A DNA stretch of 64,000 bases from Saccharomycopsis crataegensis (taxonomy: Eukaryota; Ascomycota; Saccharomycetes; Ascoideales; Saccharomycopsidaceae), in the NCBI RefSeq assembly GCF_037102585.1, contig NW_027043822.1, positions 1-64,000 of the forward strand, given 5' to 3'. The translations under genes and the position numbers were made by a program. The notes below the pieces were generated by a model, which was not told the origin of the DNA, ran no database searches, and worked only from the letters and a program-made list of their open reading frames with translations. The stretch's first letter is position 1. The number at the start of each line of letters is the position of its first letter. Positions 48,953 to 59,235 of this stretch are shown piece by piece.

Positions 48953-51103
48953 ATGTTTTCTCGTCATCACCATAATGATCTTATCCTATTCGATGTCCGT
49001 TTGAAATCAACATTCAAGGATATGATTCTCCTAAAGGGCTCAGAAGTGGATTCCCCGGCATATCTTGTGGAAGGATCAGTGGTTTTCTCGTTGGCCGCCC
49101 CGATTCCTGTAAAGAAAGTGACCCTTCGGCTCACAGGAACCTTCAAACTTGAATTCTTTGAAGTCATCAAGGAAAATGGATCTCAGCATTCAATTCCGGT
49201 GAAAGAAGAAAAGGCATTATTTCATTGCTATTGGGAAAACTTGTTGGTTGATTCGCAGGGAGAAATCAAGATCCTTGATGGGCAACAAGTTCATGGTGCA
49301 ACTAATCAACAAGATAATGCCACTGATAATATCAATGCTGAAGATGATAATAACAATAGTGTTCCTGAAGTTGATTTAGAGAATTCAACTTATATTTCTG
49401 ATTTGAACCTATCAGATTCTGGCCCTGAATCGCACAAAATGGCAAGTATTCGCAAAAATAAGTCGTCAAGTGCTTTGAACTTGGGTTTCAAAACTAAGAC
49501 TTTCATGAAGTATTCACACTCAAGTTCAAACTTGATCACCCTTTCAGACTCTTCGAATGTCTTTGGAACTCCATTTCATGAACTTAGCAAACTTAACGAT
49601 GAAGCATTAGAAGGTAAGACTTTTATGTTGCCAGCGGGAAACTATGATTTACCATTCAAGATAATCATCCCGGGAACTATAAGCGAAACGGTAGAAGGGC
49701 TAAAGGGTGGATCTATTCTATATAAATTCCAAGCCACTCTACAAAAGGGAAATACAAATCATACCTATCAGCCAAACTTGAAGTTCTACAAGTCTTCTGG
49801 TCATACTGGTAGTAACAAGATTACAAAAAATAGATATGTCAGGGTTTTCAGAACGTTACCACCAGAAACATTACTAGTACCAGAATCATTATCAATAAGC
49901 AATATATGGCCCTCCAAGGTTCAGTATGCCATGAGCATTTTGTCAAAGCACGTCTCCATTGGTTCCAAGTTTGCCATCGATATCAAACTTATCCCATTGA
50001 TGAAATATTTACGACTAGGAAAAATAAGCTTGAGCGTTATTGAATATTATGCCTATAAAGGAAAAGGCAACGAAATTTATGATGATAACCATAGAGTGGT
50101 GCACAAGATTATCGAACCGAGTATTGATGATGATTTGTACAAACTACACACGGACCAAATTGATGACGCTGGAGATATGGAAAATCAAGAAGCTGAAAGT
50201 GCTACAACAAATGTTGCAAAAATGGCTTCTAGTGATGATGAAGTAGATACCATAATTAAAATTAATCAAGACAGTTGGCAGGTGAAAACATTTCTCCAAA
50301 TACCATCGAAATTGAAAGATGTAACTCAAGATTGCGATTTGAAGAATGATCTCATCAAGGTTCGTCATAAACTTAAGCTAAAAGTCAGTCTAATGAACCC
50401 TGACTCACACGTTAGTGAGCTTCGAGCAAATCTACCTATTGTGCTATTTATAAACCCCAATGTCAATGTTTATGGTAGATACGTGGCAATGGATAACACT
50501 GGGAAAACTCATTTCCGTTCCCTTGAGGATTCTTTATTTACTATGGGTCCTTCATCAGACTCTGAGGGTGCCAGACCGACAAGTCCTGGGATCATTGGTG
50601 ATAATGCTCTAGGTGGGCTAAACCAAAATGATCCATATTCCGAAAATTCCATGCTTAGGAATAACAATGGCCATTTGTTTCTAAATGAGCTTTCTGTTCC
50701 ACCAGACTATCAGCATCATGTCTACGATAGGAAATTTGATCCTAATAAGCCAGCCTTTCCAGAAGATTCTTTACAGCTGACAAATGGTCAAAGTGATGAT
50801 GATTTGAGATTTTCTACGGAAAGACAGAGGGAGGATGCGTCAGATTCAACTAGTACACCAGTACCTGGAACTCATACAGACCCGTCTCCCTCAACAGGGG
50901 GTTTGACGCCTTCATCATCCAGCACTCACCCATTGATTCGAAAAGTTTCCATAGAACAACTTTCAAAGGTACCTAGTTATCATGAAGCAATAGAGGGGTT
51001 TAATTCCCTGTTCAACAATTTCCAGTTAGCCCCATTGTACGAATCAGAGAGAGCAGCCGGCGCGGAGCACAGTAACCCACATGGAAGTAGACCTGGCCAG
51101 TAA
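48953..51103 (+). CDS. ROD1: Alpha-arrestin of the Rod1/Rog3 type
   Basis: A 716-residue arrestin-related trafficking adaptor that brings the Rsp5 ubiquitin ligase to plasma-membrane transporters. The start at 48953 (MFSRHHHNDLILFDVRLKS) is chosen because the homologous Rod1 opens MFSSSSRPSKEPLLFDIRL; the open frame reaches 37 codons further but unconserved. The arrestin N domain covers about residues 10-270 with a variable insert, the C domain about 290-510. Rsp5-binding motifs are PPDY near residue 583 and VPSY near residue 673. The tail is Ser/Thr-rich and suited to Snf1 phosphorylation. The family removes glucose-repressed and other carbon transporters, which makes the sugar transporter near the telomere a plausible client, though no link is shown. 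Confidence 0.88.
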   Translation: MFSRHHHNDLILFDVRLKSTFKDMILLKGSEVDSPAYLVEGSVVFSLAAPIPVKKVTLRLTGTFKLEFFEVIKENGSQHSIPVKEEKALFHCYWENLLVDSQGEIKILDGQQVHGATNQQDNATDNINAEDDNNNSVPEVDLENSTYISDLNLSDSGPESHKMASIRKNKSSSALNLGFKTKTFMKYSHSSSNLITLSDSSNVFGTPFHELSKLNDEALEGKTFMLPAGNYDLPFKIIIPGTISETVEGLKGGSILYKFQATLQKGNTNHTYQPNLKFYKSSGHTGSNKITKNRYVRVFRTLPPETLLVPESLSISNIWPSKVQYAMSILSKHVSIGSKFAIDIKLIPLMKYLRLGKISLSVIEYYAYKGKGNEIYDDNHRVVHKIIEPSIDDDLYKLHTDQIDDAGDMENQEAESATTNVAKMASSDDEVDTIIKINQDSWQVKTFLQIPSKLKDVTQDCDLKNDLIKVRHKLKLKVSLMNPDSHVSELRANLPIVLFINPNVNVYGRYVAMDNTGKTHFRSLEDSLFTMGPSSDSEGARPTSPGIIGDNALGGLNQNDPYSENSMLRNNNGHLFLNELSVPPDYQHHVYDRKFDPNKPAFPEDSLQLTNGQSDDDLRFSTERQREDASDSTSTPVPGTHTDPSPSTGGLTPSSSSTHPLIRKVSIEQLSKVPSYHEAIEGFNSLFNNFQLAPLYESERAAGAEHSNPHGSRPGQ

Positions 51104-51685
51104 AACGAAACAATCAATAATTCCGGATTATATGCTGCACGAAATTTTTATAAACTATATTTGTCTTACATTTTTTTTTTTCTCTAGTTCAAGGGTAAAG
51201 GTATCATATTCGTTTCATTTCTTTTCATTTCATTTCATCTCATTTATTATTATTATTATTATTATCATCGTCATTATTTCCTACTAAACAAACAGAGAAT
51301 TATAATTTGCGATTTTCTGATTATATTATACAAAATGTCACATCGAATTTTATCTACTCAAAATGAGGTGAAAAAAAATATTGAGATATACTACAATAAC
51401 AATTCGAGCATGTCATCAAGGTTGTGAAATTAGGAAATTCGAAAACGATGGTGCGATTCTAATTTATTATTGATAGCCACGTTTTTAGGTGGTTTTTTTT
51501 TTTTTTTACTATTGCCATGTTGGGAGGTCATCTCTGCGGGTAATGTCGGTTTCCTGCTTGACATGAAAATCTCCTATGTTTCTTTGAATGGGTCACCTAC
51601 TCCTCGATTTTTTTAATTATTTGGTTATTTAATAACTAATTTTCCACATTGGTACTCAAGAAAATTGCAGACTTCTCCGTAAATC
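51104..51685. other. Intergenic between ROD1 and the hydrolase-phosphatase gene
   Basis: A TTATTA microsatellite at about 51243-51268 and a T run near 51493 are the only notable items. Confidence 0.5.
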
Positions 51686-53626
51686 ATGCCATTTAAGGAC
51701 TCGCTGGAAAATCCATTTGTCAAAAGACTTTTGGAGATCCAAACTAGCGAAGAGACCTACCCGAGCAAATGGGACAAATTGATTAGATACGGAAAATTAT
51801 TGGTGACCCAGAGATTGAATGGTTTCACAAATTTCGAAAAGCTCATTCTCAAAGAACCCAAAGATTGCTCTATTGTTAGTAGATATTCCCAAGTTGAAAG
51901 GTTTGAAATAACCAGAAGGTCCACAGGCTTGACGATTGACGAAATATACCTAAATGTTTTGAGGATTCCTCATCCTATGCGGCGATTTATCGAAAAATCA
52001 AAAAATATCGATATTTCCGAAAACTGCAAGAACTTGAACTTTGAAAATCTTGAGGAAAAGGCAGACTATTTGAGAAACATTGAAGATAACTTGTCAAAGC
52101 TCCCGGTGATTGTGTTAATCCACGGACTTGGCGGTCAGACATCACAATTCGAAGAGCTATTGATGCTATTATCTCAAAGTTGTGACTGTTTCGCCGTTGA
52201 TTTACCGGGGTTTGGGCATTCTAGATTTACTGATGAGGTTGGGAATTCTATGATCAAACATAGCAAAGAAGATGCAAAAAATTTGAAACAGTCGATGCTG
52301 AAGATGACATGGGAAGATTTTCAGACAGATAGAATCGTGGAAATCTTGGAAAATGTTGTAATGAATGACAAAAAACTTCAAAATAGAAAGCTCGTGTTGA
52401 TTGGTCATTCTATGGGTACCCATATTGTTTTGAAACTTAGTCGCCTGTTGAACCTGTTGACCACAGAAAAGAAGGTAGAGTCCATAGTATTGTTGTCACC
52501 GCCAGATATCAGCAATACATTGGGTATTCCTAAGTCTTTATTCTCTACATCAAACTTCTTAATCAGGATATTCATCTATTTTCCGTTCATTTTGAATTTA
52601 TTGCGGGTGTATGACCGACTAGGAGGACTTTATTCTGGCTCAGTGCTACGAATGGTTGGTAGTCAAGCTTCGATTTACACTAAGGTTAAGCAGATTAGAT
52701 GGAATTTAGATAGCGATAGTAAGGCTTGGCTAAGATATGTCGAAGGATTTCAAAGAGTCGGGAAATCGCAATTTATCGCCAGCATGTCGAGTTTTAAGAA
52801 TGATGACGATAAACTGAAAGTGCTAATTCTTTGCGGTGAAGAGGATCAAGCAACCCCCATTAATAAAGGTTTGAGACATATGAAAGAAATCGCAGATAAT
52901 ATTAAAGTCCCAGTGGAAACAGTGGCGATTCACAATTGTGGGCATTCGATAGTATTGGAGAAACCTGAATTTGTTAGTGGAATGATTCTTAAGTTTCTTA
53001 TGAATAATATAGATGCGAAGTTGGACCCATCATTTGTGTTAACTTTGAAAGCAATCATCAATGGGGATAAATGGGGACTTAAGAATTTGGATAAATGGAA
53101 GTCAATTCAGAATGTCAGCGATATAATTATCAACGCCAATACTAATAATATCTCGCCATTGTTAGCAATGAAAACTTTGAGAAATAATGACCCGGCACAT
53201 TCGCCAGAAATTTTAGAGAACACTAGACCAGATATTATAGGGATCATTGATATTTCAGCGACAGGCACCAGTAATTCTTACGATCCAAAGGCTTTCAAAA
53301 GAATCAAGTACCATAAATTGGCAACAATTTCGAAAATTCCTCCCGATACCAGATTAATCAGACTGTTCAACGACTTGGTGACTAGCATTTTAAAGGAGTA
53401 CTACCATGGGAACTCTGGCAACAATGTGATTCTGAAGGATGGGCCATTTATTGCAGTGCATTGTCACTATGGTTTCAACCGTACAGGTTATTTGCTCTGC
53501 AGCTATCTTATTGAACACTTGGAATGGACGGTAAAAGATGCTTTGGAAGCCTTTACCACTGCCAGACCACCGGGAATTCGTCATCCTCACTTTATTGATA
53601 GTTTGTATCTTACTTATGAAGATTAG
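51686..53626 (+). CDS. Alpha/beta-hydrolase fused to a cysteine-dependent phosphatase domain
   Basis: A 646-residue protein with two catalytic parts. Residues about 130-440 form an alpha/beta-hydrolase: VIVLIHGLGGQTSQF (oxyanion loop), AVDLPGFGHSRF, the nucleophile elbow LVLIGHSMGTHIV (Ser near 244), LILCGEEDQATP (acid) and HNCGHSIVLEKPE (His). Residues about 500-646 form a dual-specificity phosphatase with the P-loop AVHCHYGFNRTGYLLC (HCX5R, Cys near 593) followed by ALEAFTTARPPGIRHPHFID. That P-loop is closest to the RNA 5'-triphosphatase domain of metazoan capping enzyme (HCTHGFNRTG), a class yeasts are not thought to use for capping. The hydrolase substrate is unknown. S. cerevisiae has no such fusion that I know of. 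Confidence 0.8.
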   Translation: MPFKDSLENPFVKRLLEIQTSEETYPSKWDKLIRYGKLLVTQRLNGFTNFEKLILKEPKDCSIVSRYSQVERFEITRRSTGLTIDEIYLNVLRIPHPMRRFIEKSKNIDISENCKNLNFENLEEKADYLRNIEDNLSKLPVIVLIHGLGGQTSQFEELLMLLSQSCDCFAVDLPGFGHSRFTDEVGNSMIKHSKEDAKNLKQSMLKMTWEDFQTDRIVEILENVVMNDKKLQNRKLVLIGHSMGTHIVLKLSRLLNLLTTEKKVESIVLLSPPDISNTLGIPKSLFSTSNFLIRIFIYFPFILNLLRVYDRLGGLYSGSVLRMVGSQASIYTKVKQIRWNLDSDSKAWLRYVEGFQRVGKSQFIASMSSFKNDDDKLKVLILCGEEDQATPINKGLRHMKEIADNIKVPVETVAIHNCGHSIVLEKPEFVSGMILKFLMNNIDAKLDPSFVLTLKAIINGDKWGLKNLDKWKSIQNVSDIIINANTNNISPLLAMKTLRNNDPAHSPEILENTRPDIIGIIDISATGTSNSYDPKAFKRIKYHKLATISKIPPDTRLIRLFNDLVTSILKEYYHGNSGNNVILKDGPFIAVHCHYGFNRTGYLLCSYLIEHLEWTVKDALEAFTTARPPGIRHPHFIDSLYLTYED

Positions 53627-53855
53627 GATAGAATAATGTATTTGTAATTGGTGTGCTTTATGTAATGTATACTCAAACAAACCACCTGGATGGTACTGCT
53701 CTTAATAAGCGCATACGCCACAATAATCGTGCCATAATAAATTTCCCGCGGGCGTATAAAAACTCCGCCGTGCCCTGCTCATCTCATCCCATCGCCCTTG
53801 TTATACATGTTTACATAAATAAACACCGTACTGTTACACAAAGTCTCTACTAAAT
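53627..53855. promoter_or_regulatory. Promoter of the small membrane protein gene
   Basis: It contains the GC-rich CCCGCGGGCG directly before the TATA-like GTATAAAAAC (about 53754-53763), about 95 bp upstream of the ATG. Confidence 0.5.
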
Positions 53856-54035
53856 ATGTCCTTATCAAAACAATTGTTATCTCAAAGAACCCGCCCTTCA
53901 TGTTACTTATTCCTTCTCTACATCACTGGTGCCATGACCTTGCCATTTGTCTTTACCGCCTACAAGACGCCATTTGATCAAAGCTCCAAAGGGGTCTACG
54001 CCCATGAACACTACTGGAGAATCCAGAGACAATAA
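53856..54035 (+). CDS. Small membrane protein, 59 residues
   Basis: A short open frame from ATG 53856 to TAA 54033-54035 encoding MSLSKQLLSQRTRPSCYLFL and 39 more residues. A basic N-terminus is followed by one membrane segment (about residues 16-36, YLFLLYITGAMTLPFVFTAY) and a C-terminal hydrophilic tail with HEHYWRIQRQ. The layout resembles small subunits or assembly factors of respiratory complexes, but no family was recognised. A strong TATA-like box 95 bp upstream, an A-rich context before the ATG and ordinary codon use support it as real. Confidence 0.6.
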   Translation: MSLSKQLLSQRTRPSCYLFLLYITGAMTLPFVFTAYKTPFDQSSKGVYAHEHYWRIQRQ

Positions 54036-55135
54036 AATAAACAAATCAAAACAATAATAATGATCAACAGAATCCTATCAACCAACAACTAGGCGCTGTT
54101 ATCTGCGGATTCCATACAATTGGCTCACATACACGTCGTACGTTTAAGTGCTGCTGTTGATCTAGCTTTTTTGGGTTTGATCCCATTAGCTCCAAGTCCA
54201 TATTCCATATTCCACCTTATAAACGCAATCAGACAACATACAGCTGTTGATGTTCTAGATATAATCTTTCCTTTTCTCTTTCTACTTTCTACTTCAACTT
54301 TCTCTGGGCAATTATAATTGATAAATTGGGTTTCTTTCTGGTAATAACATAATTTTAATAAAGGTTTTTTTCAACAAAATATTTGTTTATTGTTAATGTA
54401 GGCTTTCCACCAGTTCACTTACTCTATATTGATTAACGTACTCGCCCTATTGGGCGTTGGTTAACCAATTGGCATTCAGTATGAATTGAGGTACAGCGGT
54501 ATAAAAATTGGATCCATGAGTATATTATCGACATATATAATGTATATTCTTGCATTTAAAGGCATCAGCCTAAATGAAAGAATAAATCAGTTAAATTCTG
54601 ACAATAAGATCTATGAGCAGGGGTTAGTAAACACTTAGCTTTGTGAGAAGAGCTGAGAAAACTAAACCATTCTTGTTTAAACCAAGAATTATTTCCTTCT
54701 CAAGATAACAATTGAAACAAATTCGGTACCATTCTCATGAGACAAATCACATCAAGTCCCAACAGTAAAATAATATTTCTGAAGGGTCAGTGGATTGACA
54801 GAGTTTTTAATCATAGAAAACCTTCATCGTGACAATCTTTCATCAACATTTCAACATACCCTTTACTATCATCATGATAACAAATTATCCGTTTTTGCTT
54901 CTTTAGAGCTTCACAAAAAAAAGCGTTTCAAGGTTAGTGAAAAAAATTTTCGCTGCCGGAAGATTTAAATACAGCCAGAGTGCGCGAAGCACTTACATTC
55001 TATGCGAGTCTCACATGGGAGTGTGAAAGACCCGCGTACCACCTCTTTCAATTGATCAAAATATTCCAAACTGTCTTCTATTGTAGTTTACAAAGCTTAC
55101 CAAGCTTTATCAAATAATCAATTAAAGAAAACTAA
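54036..55135. other. Intergenic upstream of MSH3
   Basis: A 1.1-kb region with no supported gene. A 12-bp palindrome TTGGTTAACCAA lies at 54457-54468 next to GCCCTATTGGGC (54444-54455). A 65-codon frame at 54120-54317 has no support. A stretch at 54097-54349 has LTR-like ends but no other evidence. Confidence 0.45.
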
Positions 55136-58100
55136 ATGAGCCGTCAGCCATCTATTATGGGTTTCTTTAAAAAACCTCAATCTGCAATCTCCTCCCCCAT
55201 GAAAGTTGCAGATTCTGAGAAAAATCAAGAACATCAGTTGAAAGAAACTACTAAGATGGAACATTTCAAATTCACCAAATCTCAAGATACTCTTACAAAT
55301 TATCGAAATTCTTCCGAAAAGCAATTGGTCCATGAAAAATTCAAAGAGAAACTAAAGCATCACAATACCAATGGTGTAAAAAGGAAAATATTAACAGAGG
55401 CCGCCATTGAAAACCAAGTGTTGCAGCCGAAGAAGAAATTAGCAAAGGCTAAGAAATTGACACCTTTAGAAACTCAAATTGTCGATCTAAAGCAGAAAAA
55501 TATGGATAAGATCCTTGCCATCAACGTGGGCTATAAATACAAATTTTTTGGCCCAGATGCTAGAAAAGTTGCTGCAATTCTCAATATCATGGTTATTCCA
55601 GGTAAAGAATCAATTGATGGATCAAATCCCAATGACAAATTGTACGATAAATTAGCCTATTGCTCAATTCCTGATACCAGACTCCACATTCATTTGAAGA
55701 AATTGATTTCTCAAGGTTTGAAAGTAGGAGTTGTAGAGCAGACAGAAACTGCAGCAGTCAAATCGTTAAGTAGTGGCAAAAATTCATTATTTGAACGAAA
55801 ATTAACAAATGTTTACACCAGTGCGACATATATTGAAGATGAAATGGAGGATGGAGTGTTTGGTACGAAAGGTGGTGATTGTGTTGTGGCGATAATGGAA
55901 GATAAAATCCCAGATTCCCATGGGTTATTGCAGATGTCCGTTGTGTCGGTGAACCCAGTTAACGGAGAAATTCTACATGATCATTTCCAAGATGATTTTT
56001 CAAGAAATGAGTTAGAGACTAGGTTATATCACCTCCAACCAAGTGAATATGTAGTTATGGATAATCTTTCTTCACGAACTCTTGATAAAATCAAGTTTTT
56101 TCAGAAGCTAAAACATAAGATTAGAATTAATCAGGTTATTTCATCGTTTGATTCCACTTTGACTACATATAATCACATTAATGATTTGACCGATTATTTC
56201 AAAGACATTCCTAATGATTCGAAGGCCGAATTGATTGATTTTGCCACCGCGTTGCCAGACCACACTCAATCGTGTTGTTGGTTATTGATCCAGTTTCTCA
56301 AGGAGTTTAATCTTGATGGGGTCTTCAAAGTCAAAATAAATTACAACCCATTTCAAGACTCAGTAGCGATGTTACTTAACTCCAATACCTTGGAATCTTT
56401 AGAGATTTTTCAGAATTCTACTAATGGCTCAGAAAGAGGCTCATTACTTGAACTATTAGACCACACGAAGACCGTTTTTGGCTATAGATTGTTAAAGCAT
56501 TGGATAAGTAAACCTTTAATCAATAGAGAGATGATCGAAGAAAGATTGCAAGCCATTAGTGATATCAAAGCTAATTTTAGCAAAGGCGATTTATTCATGG
56601 AAAGTTTGAGCAATTTGCTCAGCGATTTACCAGATTTAGAAAAATATTTAAATAGATTGCATTACAAAAAATCCAATCGTAAAGAAATCTATTTGTTCTT
56701 GAAAAATATGGATAAAATCGTTGGAATACTACTGAACCCTATTGGCATTACCCAGATCAAATCACCATTACTCTTGAAATGTTTAACCAATTCTTGTCGA
56801 ATTGTTAAAGAAAATTCTAAAATGGTGAAGGAGTTTCTTGAAGTGATTGATATTCAGGCAGCAATGAATTACAAAGAAAAGGATATCCAAATAGCCAAGT
56901 TCTTCAATAAAAAATTCGGTGATTACGGTGAAATTGAAACTGTGAGAAGCAAGATTCAGGAGATCGAAATTTCTTTAACAGAAGAATTGGTGAAAATTAG
57001 AGGGCTATTAGGTAAATCCTATTTGGAATACAAATCTGTCGCCAAAGAAGAATACCTCATTGAGATTGGCAGGAACTCGCTCAAAAAAATCCCGAAGGAT
57101 TGGATTAAAATTAACGATACTAAGTCGGTGGTCAGATTCAGGTCACCAGAAGTTATCCAACTATTAAAACAACTCAATTTTCAAAGGGCTAAAGAGGTTG
57201 AAGTTTGTGAAAGTTTATTCATTCGTTTCTTGGGGAAAATTGATGGTTACTATTCAGAATTCCATTCAGTTATCAAGAATCTTGCAATCTTTGATTGTTT
57301 GTTCTCTTTGACTGCCGCTTCTTTTAGTGCTTATTCATATGTTCGTCCAAGCTTTGTTGATCAACAAATCATTAGTGTGAAAAATGGCAGACATCCAATC
57401 ATAGAATCTTTAGTGAATAACTATATCGCCAATGATATTAATATGCGAGACTATAGATCCCGATCATTGGTCTTGACCGGTCCAAATATGGGGGGTAAAT
57501 CATCTTATGTTAGGCAAATCGCTCTCATCGTCATTATGGCCCAGATTGGTGCTTACGTCCCTGCTGATCTGGCAGTCTTGAGCATTTTTGATGGTGTATT
57601 TACGAGAATGGGTTTCAATGATAATATTTTGAAAGGAGAATCGACATTCATGGTGGAAATGAGAGAATGCTTTAATATTCTCCAGCGCGTGACCAGCAAA
57701 TCTTTGGTAATTCTTGATGAGGTTGGAAGAGGTACGGGAACCACTGATGGGATTTCAATAGCTTACAGTATTTTGGATTATTTGACAAATAATGAAGATA
57801 ACAAGCTTCCATTCGTATTATTCATAACACATTATACTGAATTATGTGAGATTGAGAAGCAATACCCCAAACTAATCAAGAATGTCCACATGGATTACAC
57901 AGAGTTCAAAGAAAATGAAGAGGACAATTTGGGAAATGTGGTGTTTTTGTACAAAGTAACTGATGGCTTTGCTAAAAACTCTTATGGTTTGAACGTTGCC
58001 AAACTTTGTTCGATTCCTGAACTGATTGTGAATCAAGCTTATGAAATTTCCAGATCGACAGAATCAAAAGTAAAAAAGAATAGAAACATTCACTGGGGTC

Positions 58101-58207
58101 TAAAATTTAGAGATTTGGTAAAAGATTCAATTTCTTGTGAGAGTACAGCAACCTACGGCTTCAAAGATAAAATACTGCAGCTCATGGATGAAGAAAATTA
58201 CCTATGA
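55136..58207 (+). CDS. MSH3: DNA mismatch repair protein Msh3
   Basis: A 1023-residue MutS homolog that pairs with Msh2 (MutS-beta) to repair insertion/deletion loops. The N-terminus holds a PCNA-binding motif QPSIMGFF (residues 4-11). The mismatch-binding domain starts at about residue 135 with VGYKYKFFGPDARKVA, the Msh3 form that lacks the Phe-X-Glu wedge of Msh6. Connector, lever and clamp domains follow. The ATPase has the Walker A GPNMGGKSS near residue 783, then FDGVFTRMG, the Walker B LVILDEVGRGTGTTDG and FITHYTEL. Two CTG codons (812 and 963) sit where serine fits MutS relatives better than leucine. Length matches fungal Msh3 (about 1020-1050). Confidence 0.95.
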   Translation: MSRQPSIMGFFKKPQSAISSPMKVADSEKNQEHQLKETTKMEHFKFTKSQDTLTNYRNSSEKQLVHEKFKEKLKHHNTNGVKRKILTEAAIENQVLQPKKKLAKAKKLTPLETQIVDLKQKNMDKILAINVGYKYKFFGPDARKVAAILNIMVIPGKESIDGSNPNDKLYDKLAYCSIPDTRLHIHLKKLISQGLKVGVVEQTETAAVKSLSSGKNSLFERKLTNVYTSATYIEDEMEDGVFGTKGGDCVVAIMEDKIPDSHGLLQMSVVSVNPVNGEILHDHFQDDFSRNELETRLYHLQPSEYVVMDNLSSRTLDKIKFFQKLKHKIRINQVISSFDSTLTTYNHINDLTDYFKDIPNDSKAELIDFATALPDHTQSCCWLLIQFLKEFNLDGVFKVKINYNPFQDSVAMLLNSNTLESLEIFQNSTNGSERGSLLELLDHTKTVFGYRLLKHWISKPLINREMIEERLQAISDIKANFSKGDLFMESLSNLLSDLPDLEKYLNRLHYKKSNRKEIYLFLKNMDKIVGILLNPIGITQIKSPLLLKCLTNSCRIVKENSKMVKEFLEVIDIQAAMNYKEKDIQIAKFFNKKFGDYGEIETVRSKIQEIEISLTEELVKIRGLLGKSYLEYKSVAKEEYLIEIGRNSLKKIPKDWIKINDTKSVVRFRSPEVIQLLKQLNFQRAKEVEVCESLFIRFLGKIDGYYSEFHSVIKNLAIFDCLFSLTAASFSAYSYVRPSFVDQQIISVKNGRHPIIESLVNNYIANDINMRDYRSRSLVLTGPNMGGKSSYVRQIALIVIMAQIGAYVPADLAVLSIFDGVFTRMGFNDNILKGESTFMVEMRECFNILQRVTSKSLVILDEVGRGTGTTDGISIAYSILDYLTNNEDNKLPFVLFITHYTELCEIEKQYPKLIKNVHMDYTEFKENEEDNLGNVVFLYKVTDGFAKNSYGLNVAKLCSIPELIVNQAYEISRSTESKVKKNRNIHWGLKFRDLVKDSISCESTATYGFKDKILQLMDEENYL

Positions 58208-58845
58208 TATTTATCGTGACTCTGTTGATGATAATATGATGAAGGATTAACGAAAAAAATAAGAGCTCCAAATATTTTGCTGTTGGAATATCATTTTCTA
58301 GACTGAGAATATCTTTCAATGGTGTATATATGATGGTCTAAGAAGTCAGGATCAATAATGTGAAGGAGTAAAGACAGCATAGTGCATTTTTAGATACCAG
58401 AAGATATTTAGATGCCAAGTAAGCTTTCATTGATTTCCAACAGATGAACTCTACTACATGCATTGATTACTATGTACCACTATGTAACTCCCTATAATTG
58501 TCGATATCAAATATAAGGTTGTTGAATCTGCTGGATTGGCCAGAATTAATAAAAAAAAAAAAAAAAACAGCCTCAAATGGGTGGGGTAGCCTATCAAATT
58601 TGTGTATTTCTTTACATTCGAGATTATTTCCTAGAAAAACATTGGAAATGTCTCTATTTTATAATTCTAAAATAGTGCTCGGTTCAGTTCTTCACTAGGC
58701 TATAAGATTATTGATAGTTTCACAAGAAAAGCAGGCTATTATCACAAACTTGGTGACAGAAAATATACATTTTTTAGTCTCATGATAACGAAATATACCC
58801 CAGAAATATAATACATGTATTGAAGAAAATTTCTAATAGACACAA
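58208..58845. other. Intergenic, convergent MSH3 and TRM112 ends
   Basis: AT-rich with an A run at about 58551-58566. A 66-codon + frame at 58498-58698 runs through the A run and is not supported. Confidence 0.5.
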
Positions 58846-59235
58846 CTAAACCAAATGAGGTGGAAGCAAAAAGTTTGGAATTGAGCTCTTGATGTAGTAA
58901 ATATGACCGCATTCACCACAATGCATTTCACCTTCGGTTATCTGGGTCTCGATCAATAAAGTATGCAAGTCTTTCAACAATTGTTCGTTTTCAGGATCTT
59001 TTGGATCAACATTTTCTGGCTTAGTTGGCGGAAGTGAATCATTTCCCAAATCACCGGCAACAGCAATGATGGCTTCCCAATTAAGTCTATCAAGAATGTT
59101 GGCAAGAAATTCTGGGTTGAATTCAAGCTCTTCTTGTATAAGCTCACAGTTCTTATATTGTAATGGGAAGGCCTTGAGTGAGTTATCGCACTTCAGAATT
59201 GGGCATCTGACAAAGTTTGTAGTAAGAAACTTCAT
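58846..59235 (-). CDS. TRM112: Methyltransferase activator Trm112
   Basis: A 129-residue zinc-binding partner that activates several methyltransferases acting on tRNA, rRNA and eRF1 (Trm9, Trm11, Bud23, Mtq2). The start at 59235 (MKFLTTNFVRCP) is the conserved family N-terminus; the open frame continues 20 codons upstream with unconserved residues. Zinc ligands are Cys near residues 11 and 16 (RCPILKCD) and the pair in MHCGECGHIYYI near the C-terminus. LNWEAIIAVAGDLGN, LPPTKP, DLHTLLIETQITEGEM and the ending IPNFLLPPHLV are all family hallmarks. Confidence 0.96.
   Translation of the reverse strand: MKFLTTNFVRCPILKCDNSLKAFPLQYKNCELIQEELEFNPEFLANILDRLNWEAIIAVAGDLGNDSLPPTKPENVDPKDPENEQLLKDLHTLLIETQITEGEMHCGECGHIYYIKSSIPNFLLPPHLV

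Noticed and set aside
54097-54349. LTR-like stretch with TGTTAT/ATAACA ends and an internal TATA
   Set aside because: There is no target-site duplication, primer site or element sequence beside it. Ends of six bases are weak evidence in AT-rich DNA.
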